Shown here piece after piece: positions 58,595 through 64,000 of a DNA stretch of 64,000 bases. Below the pieces are notes generated by a model that did not search any database, was not told the DNA's origin, and was given only the letters and a program-made list of their open reading frames with translations. This DNA is from Hyparrhenia diplandra. Its lineage: Eukaryota > Streptophyta > Magnoliopsida > Poales > Poaceae. Position 1 is the stretch's first letter; each line of letters starts with the position of its first letter. A program made the position numbers and the translations under genes. The stretch covers positions 124,001-188,000 of the forward strand of contig JADLZK010009225.1 in NCBI GenBank assembly GCA_015847255.1, in the 5' to 3' direction.

Positions 58595-59302
58595 TTTGTA
58601 CTACGACATGGACTGTACTACCTCCCTGGAAAAATTGTACTGCGGCCTTCCTGAAACATAGATCAATAAACACTTTCTAACATCAAATTTTATGCTTTCA
58701 CCAATTCCATTGCTATTATTATAGTTTTGAAAAACATAGAAAATGCCACAATGAAATGAGTCAGAAAGAACAGGAGGATAAAAGGAATAGACACATTCGC
58801 TGACCTAAATGCTTAGCTTTATAGGCCCATTAGACTTAGTGGCTCCAAGATCTAGTGGGAGTTGCACAGGTGCGTCACTGATTGCAGAGTTGAAGAATAT
58901 GGCCCTCGTGCCATGACGAACTAATTTGGTGGGAACTAGTGACCCCTACTGCTGAGAGAAAGGGAATTTGAAATGGAAAAGCAGCAGAGCAGCACTATGA
59001 ACAGCAACACTGCATTATGCAAACAGTCCTCCCCATTGCTATAACATTTTATGTTATCTTCATTTTTCTTGGAAAAAAAAAATCTGTTTTTCCTTTAATT
59101 AGTTAGCTAGATTTTCAGAAAAAGAGGACTTCGTTACACACATGCATGTGCAAACTGTGCATGTACGGTACGTCCAGAAAAGGACTTCTGCGTGAACCAT
59201 GGTGACTTCTGACTTGGGGGATTGGTTGCAGTTTTTGTTAATGGTGCAAATTGGACATACACAAATAGTCCATGGCCGGACAATATCTGTGTCCTTTAAA
59301 TA
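58595..59302. other. Intergenic sequence without recognised features
   Basis: Nothing supported beyond short homopolymers. Confidence 0.5.
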
Positions 59303-59376
59303 CTCCCTCCTTTTCAAATTATAAGCCGTTTTGACTTTTTTGGTTCAAAGCGGCTTATAATTTGGAATGGATGGGG
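59303..59376. mobile_element. Miniature Stowaway-type element
   Basis: CTCCCTCCTTTTCAAATTAT pairs with its complement near 59352-59376 around a short loop. TA flanks both sides. It folds into a near-perfect hairpin of 74 bases. Confidence 0.75.
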
Positions 59377-59559
59377 TATTTGGAAACAAAAAATCTGCGC
59401 ACAATCATTTTCATATGATAACTAGTTGATTGAGTAGTAATGTAGTAAAATAGATGTTTTTATACAATAGGGTCAGATCTGTTAGACATTTGATGCATTC
59501 TATTTTTAAAGTAAAGATTTATTTATCTAAGACAATTACATCAAGTGATACAATCGTAG

Positions 59560-59985
59560 TGGGGCTTGTTTGGTTCATGACCAGATGATGCCATGCCACA
59601 GTTTTGTCATGCCATAAGCCCTGTTTGTTTCCGTGGCCACAGGTCGCACGATACACAAAATCGTGATGAAGAGAATCGTCGATTCCCTTGCTTCCTGAAT
59701 AAGCGGCGTTCCGGTTAAAAAATGAACAGTTGTCCGCGACTGCGATGGAGATAAGCGCCGCCGCAGAAATCACGGTCCCAAATATAGGGTGATATTTTTC
59801 TGGCAGTTGTTTGGTTCACTGCCACATTTACAGCGTGCCACACTTTCTTAGTACCCTGTCTCACATGTCATAGACTCAAATTGTTGGCATGGCAAACTAC
59901 GGCACCAACCAACTAGTGGTGCATGTGCAAATCACTTCCGAAACGAACACTAAATATGTAGATGCCTGCTCTGAAAATTTTTAGA
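59560..59985. mobile_element. MITE cluster with TTTGGTTCA-type ends
   Basis: GGGCTTGTTTGGTTCATGAC (59560) and a related TGTTTGGTTCACTGCCAC (59808) surround GC-rich sequence with another CCCTGTTTGTTTCC end at about 59618. This looks like nested hAT-type miniature elements; individual boundaries are unclear. Confidence 0.4.
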
Positions 59986-60010
59986 TATCCACTATATCTA
60001 TTGACAAATA

Positions 60011-60125
60011 CTCCATGTCTTCCAAATTATAAGTCACTTTAACTTTTTTCTATGCATCTAGATCAAACGGAACAAAATGAACGTATAAAAAAAATCAAAG
60101 CAACTTATAATTTAGAACAAAGATG
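60011..60125. mobile_element. Degenerate Stowaway-type element
   Basis: TA-flanked. CTCCATGTCTTCCAAATTAT at the left is partly complementary to ATAATTTAGAACAAAGATG at the right. Confidence 0.55.
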
Positions 60126-61385
60126 TATTACAAAGAAACTAACTGATCGACGGTAACAACATAGAACCTGCAAGAGTTTTTTTTTTTTTTTTTTTTGACC
60201 AAAACGAGAGTACGTTCTTGTATGGTAAAATCAGAGCTCTTTTGGAAGAGTCGACATGGGAATTCGAGATCCCAACATGAGATGACAAGGAAAAGTGGAG
60301 ACAATCCAACTTCGCTTGCCGTGAGATCTCAGGCTCGGCGTGTCAACTCAATGAAAAGTATGGCTGTTAGCTTGGAATCTATATATCCACGTACACCGAT
60401 CTTCCGTAACAAAAGCTGGAGGAGATGGAAGCATATTCCTCAGATCTTCCGAAACCCATTTCGTTTTCAGCATTGACACCGTACACTTTCTTCCGATCCA
60501 TTCATGTCCTCTAGAACTAGAATATCCACTTGAGATACCTCAAAAAAGTGTAGCCAACACATGATCCCTTGAGCTGAGCACGCCACTTGCCGGCCGGTTG
60601 CCGCCATCTCTCCTCAGATCCTCAGTCCTCGCTGCCATCACCACCACTCTAGACATCACTTATTGAAATGCAAAAAAAAAAAAAAAAAAAAAAAGAACAT
60701 CATAAGGAAATTTCTCATGAATCAATCTAATTTTATAGAAGAAACCATAGAAATAGGAAAAAACACTCATGTATTCCAAGCAGATAACAAGGAAGCCGGG
60801 CGATGCAATTTATGGCATGCATTCCAATGACGCAATTGCCGTTTTTTATGCGTTTGATGAGAGCTGGAAACGGGCTGGTCGTTTTTTTTAGTATAAATCG
60901 GGCTGGTCGTTGACGTGCTTCTGGTGACCGAAAAGAAAAGCAAGCAAAAGGAGAGGCGGTGGCAGTGTCGTTGCGCCGCCTGCTGCCCTGCACTTCCAGC
61001 GGTGTTGCGACGGCCATGTGGAAGGATATTCTTCAGGCGATCCGGGATCCTGTAAAGGCTGGGTGCACTTCCAGGGGCAGGGACTGCAGGATTTATTTAT
61101 TTTTGATGAAATGGGACCGCAGGATTATTGCTGGGAACTTTAAATTATTACTGTATATTATATGGCCAGGTCGGTCAGCTGAATATTACTAAGTTCTATA
61201 TAAGATTTTTTTTCAATTTCTTTTACTTTCTGTTGTGAACAGCAACACAAAGCCTCATTTGAACCTCAATAATTAATTTTGGTCTCGGCGTAGTTCAGTC
61301 TTCTAGTTGCACGGGGTGTGTTTCAATGAGAGAGAGTCAGTTCAGCTCCTTGCTCGTCGGTGTCTGAGACTATTTCGTTTTACGT
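60126..61385. other. Intergenic sequence
   Basis: Includes a T-run at about 60177-60197 and an A-run at about 60670-60693, possibly tails of old retroposons. No gene recognised. Confidence 0.45.
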
Positions 61386-61610
61386 TTTTTTTTTAATCAC
61401 GCCGAAGTGCATTTTTCATTTAGTAGAAAGAGTTTTTTTTTTAATACAACCCAACATGAAAAGTTATGGACCTACATCTAATGAATCAAGACTGGGATTA
61501 CATTGTAACAAACTAGCGACACAAAAACAGAACGCTGAGACACTAAGAGAAAATGCCGGAGCCCTCAAACGCATTCCTCCTTCTCCAAACGGGTGAGGTT
61601 AAGGTCCAAC
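61386..61610 (-). mobile_element. LINE 3' end fragment
   Basis: A T-run at 61386-61395 is followed by CACGCCGAAGTGCATTTTTC, CATTTAGTAGAAAGAG and AATACAAC. The same order is found next to the T-run of the LINE at 17318 (CGATGGCGCATATTTCATTA, AGTAGAAAAGAG, TTACAAC). It is a minus-strand, severely 5'-truncated copy of the same or a related LINE family. Confidence 0.6.
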
Positions 61611-61805
61611 ATGGTCACAAGTTTTACATTTTTGTGTCCTATAATAATTTTGATCCGATTCCTCGTATGTGTGGATGAAGCTAGATGTTTATCTTCCATT
61701 ATTATTTTTTTAAAAAAAATCTAAGCCTTGCTAAAAATGTTTCTACGTGAATCAGGAGAATACCTTTTCATCTTGGCAACGTATACTTATGGAAACCAAC
61801 TTCAT

Positions 61806-62011
61806 GTGCACACTATGGAAACTCCAATCAAGGCAAATGAATCCGAATCCAACATCTAGGAGATAGGTGGGGTTTTTTTTTACTTTAACCCCCACCTGTG
61901 GGGTTTAAATCTAACCAGGTGGGAGGGTTTAAGTGAAAAAAAACCCACTTATCTTAGTGAACGTTGGATCCAAATCATATGGCCTTAATTGTAGCTTTTA
62001 TAGTTTGCATA
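61806..62011. mobile_element. Long-TIR MITE, copy 2
   Basis: Diverged relative of 50471-50687. It shares ACT(C)CAATCAAGGCA, the GGTGGGGTTTTT...ACTT core, GTGAAAAAAA-CCCACTTATCT, ACGTTGGATCC and the GGCCTTAATT end. The two halves are inverted copies. Confidence 0.7.
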
Positions 62012-62929
62012 CGAAGTTCTGGTTTCTATAAGATATATGTCTTTTTTTCCGAACTAACAAAAGAGAAATGACATTTTGAATGTTTTCCTTTTTGTCCTGA
62101 TCTGAATTTAGCCAAGTAGCCAAATGATTCAGTAAAGTGATTTTGATCACTAAAGAAACATAATATGAATCCAAAAATTTCTACGCGAACACGCCTTTGT
62201 ATATATGCTAGAATCATGAATAAGAGAGACTATTTTTTAATCTAAAACAAAAACAAACAACTTAAGCAGATATCTGTTAAGATACTTTTATGTAACCTAG
62301 CTCCAAAAATCTATAGTTATTTTAGGTTACATCCTGCATTTATATGTAACCTAGCTCCAAAAACTCCAACAGTTAAATTTGTGGACATTTCCAGTGTACT
62401 TTTTGAGTTTTGAGGCGCGGAGCTGAGAAGCGCTAGCGAGAAGTCCGTGGGATCAAAGTGGCAAACTTCTACCGGCAACAAATATGAATTCCAGGGCAAT
62501 CACGATGCTAAAAGTAGAAGCCGATTCGATGAGACACGGGGAAGAGGAGCCCAATCGGCAATCGCTTCCGTCAATTCACTGGCCTGCCTGATTGATTCAG
62601 CTCCACCGCGAGTTCGGTCCGCGTCATTTCACGCCAAGGAAATGAAAATTCGGAAGACCAGCCAAAGCTTCTTCTTTTCAATTTTTTTTTCAGTTCCCAA
62701 CACTTGTATTAGAGAGAGAGAGAAAAAAAACACTTGTATTAGAGAGAGAGAGAGTGGAAGAAAAGGCGAGTTCGTAAAGTGGCAGGATGGAATCCCATTA
62801 GCGAGCGCAGCGCAATTATAGGCCCGCCCTCGATTAAAGAAGCCAAAAGAATCGTGCGCGGCACCGGAAAGGCGAGGCCTTTGCGCTTGCGCACCGTAGA
62901 AATTGTTACCAGCAACGCCACTCGAGCAG
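62012..62929. other. Intergenic sequence
   Basis: Contains a 30-base tandem duplication, ACACTTGTATTAGAGAGAGA-type, at 62699-62755. A TATGTAACCTAGCTCCAAAA motif is also repeated (62290 and 62342). No gene recognised. Confidence 0.45.
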
Positions 62930-64000
62930 CCGCCGAGCACCACCCAGCAAGAACCTGCCACTGCCACTCGCCACTCTCTGTCTTTCTCTAGGCTCAGCTC
63001 TCTCGCCCCCCTCGCCTCCTCACTGCCACTTGAAATATCGGTGGGCGCGACCACTCCAGTGTTCAACTGCTCCGGGCTGTGATTTGGTGCGACTTGGTGG
63101 TGGTGGTGGCGGTGGTGGTGCACGTCTTGGCCTCTGCTTCCTTGGAGGAATTGGAGCCGTTGGAATTCAGGAGCTTGCTGGCCATGGTCGAAGGGTTCGG
63201 GGATGGATTGAGGCGTGGGGAAGAGGAGGGTACTAGCTTCCTCTTCTTCGGTGCTCGGGTCTGGGGTCGCGGGACGGGGAGCATGGCGGCGGGTTGGAAC
63301 TGCGACAGGTATGATTTGGATGCCATTTTCGTCAGGCTTCATATTTGGTTCCTGTTTTCGAGGTTCATTTCGCATGTTGTTGATGGGGCGCCCTAGCCGG
63401 CGGTTCCCCTGGCTTCCCTGCCTCTTTTGCCGGCGCGGCGCAGCCGCTGCTCCTCCATGGCTCCTGACGCGGCGAACACCAGCCGCGTGATCCTTGTTAA
63501 GGAGCGCGAATTATTTATGCTATGCCTATGCCTATGTTGTTCGTTCATTTTTGGTAGTTGTGTTTTTGGCAGGTTCCCAGTGAGAAATTCACTGGCCTTA
63601 TGTCGTTAATTCTTTCTTGTGGATTGAAAGCGAAATATCTGACTCCTTTGTTGGATTTGGAGCTGAGGGACTAAGGAATTTTATTTGTCTTATTTGATTG
63701 GTGTAACTATCATAGATAGATAATTGATTGTGTTTGATTTATTCTGAAGGTTTGTTCTTTGGATGGGCTGTCATAGCTGCTTCTGAGTGATTATGATGTT
63801 GACATGTATGTGATTTCTTGTTTCCGTCATGTTTAGCAGGAAGAATCTCAATTTCCCAGGTCAAGTCTACAAATTGACATCTGCGTTAACTAAAAAAAAA
63901 CTAGTTGTTTCCTACTTTCGCTGATTCAAACTTTATTTGTCTGATAGTTTCTTCAATTATAAATATAGTTTGAAGTACATGTTATTTTTGGGAATCGTCC
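62930..64000 (+). other. Possible 5' end of a gene running off the right edge
   Basis: A pyrimidine-rich leader (62935-63030) is followed by a GC-rich segment with an ATG at 63284 (MAAGWNCDR) that reaches a donor-like CAG|GTATGA at 63308/63309, a plausible first-exon boundary. Sequence after it is AT-rich and intron-like. The protein family cannot be told from so few residues. The long minus-strand frame at 62629-63375 overlaps this leader and has no domain. Confidence 0.3.

Noticed and set aside
62629..63375. 248-codon minus-strand ORF
   Set aside because: Low complexity (His-run, Gly/Ala), overlaps a leader-like region on the other strand, no domain and no promoter context.

Overview
The window is plant nuclear DNA, almost certainly from a grass close to rice (Oryza or a near relative). 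It has spliced genes with GT-AG introns, GC-rich 5' exons in AT-rich surroundings, and many Stowaway (TA target, CTCCCTCCGT ends) and Tourist (TTA target) MITEs. It also carries LINEs, long-LTR solo LTRs, and proteins that read as grass versions of conserved eukaryotic families. No bacterial, viral or CRISPR-type system is present.

Layout. 1-7.7 kb is gene-free: a near-identical 0.5 kb direct repeat (264-754 and 7190-7704) brackets a possible Mutator-like element with two GC-rich blocks. 8.0-10.2 kb holds a five-exon SPOROCYTELESS/NOZZLE-like (SPEAR) EAR repressor gene. 10.7-24.1 kb is repeat-dominated: a probable minus-strand solo LTR, a LINE interrupted by a second LINE, and MITEs. 24.2-28.5 kb holds a second, diverged SPEAR gene whose first intron contains a 2.8 kb solo LTR with a perfect 5 bp target duplication. 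29.6-30.4 kb is a periodic repeat array.

31-54 kb is the gene-dense part: RRP41 (exosome, +), DPM2 (dolichol-phosphate-mannose synthase subunit, -), a NINJA-family jasmonate co-repressor adaptor (-), an L1-domain nucleolar protein (+), an alpha/beta hydrolase (+) and mitochondrial ribosomal protein L21 (+). NINJA and the L1-domain gene are divergent over a short promoter with site II and telo-box motifs. 54.7-64 kb is mostly repeats, with what may be the first exon of another gene near 63 kb. The genes do not form one pathway, although the SPEAR and NINJA proteins both belong to families that recruit TOPLESS-type co-repressors through EAR motifs.

The most striking feature is that RRP41, NINJA, the hydrolase, probably L21 and SPEAR gene 2 all carry 1-2 bp indels in otherwise well-preserved coding sequence. 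Either this is an unpolished long-read assembly or the block is a decaying copy. Gene models are therefore given as conserved exons with the breaks stated. All family calls come from reading translated motifs and splice sites; no database search was possible.
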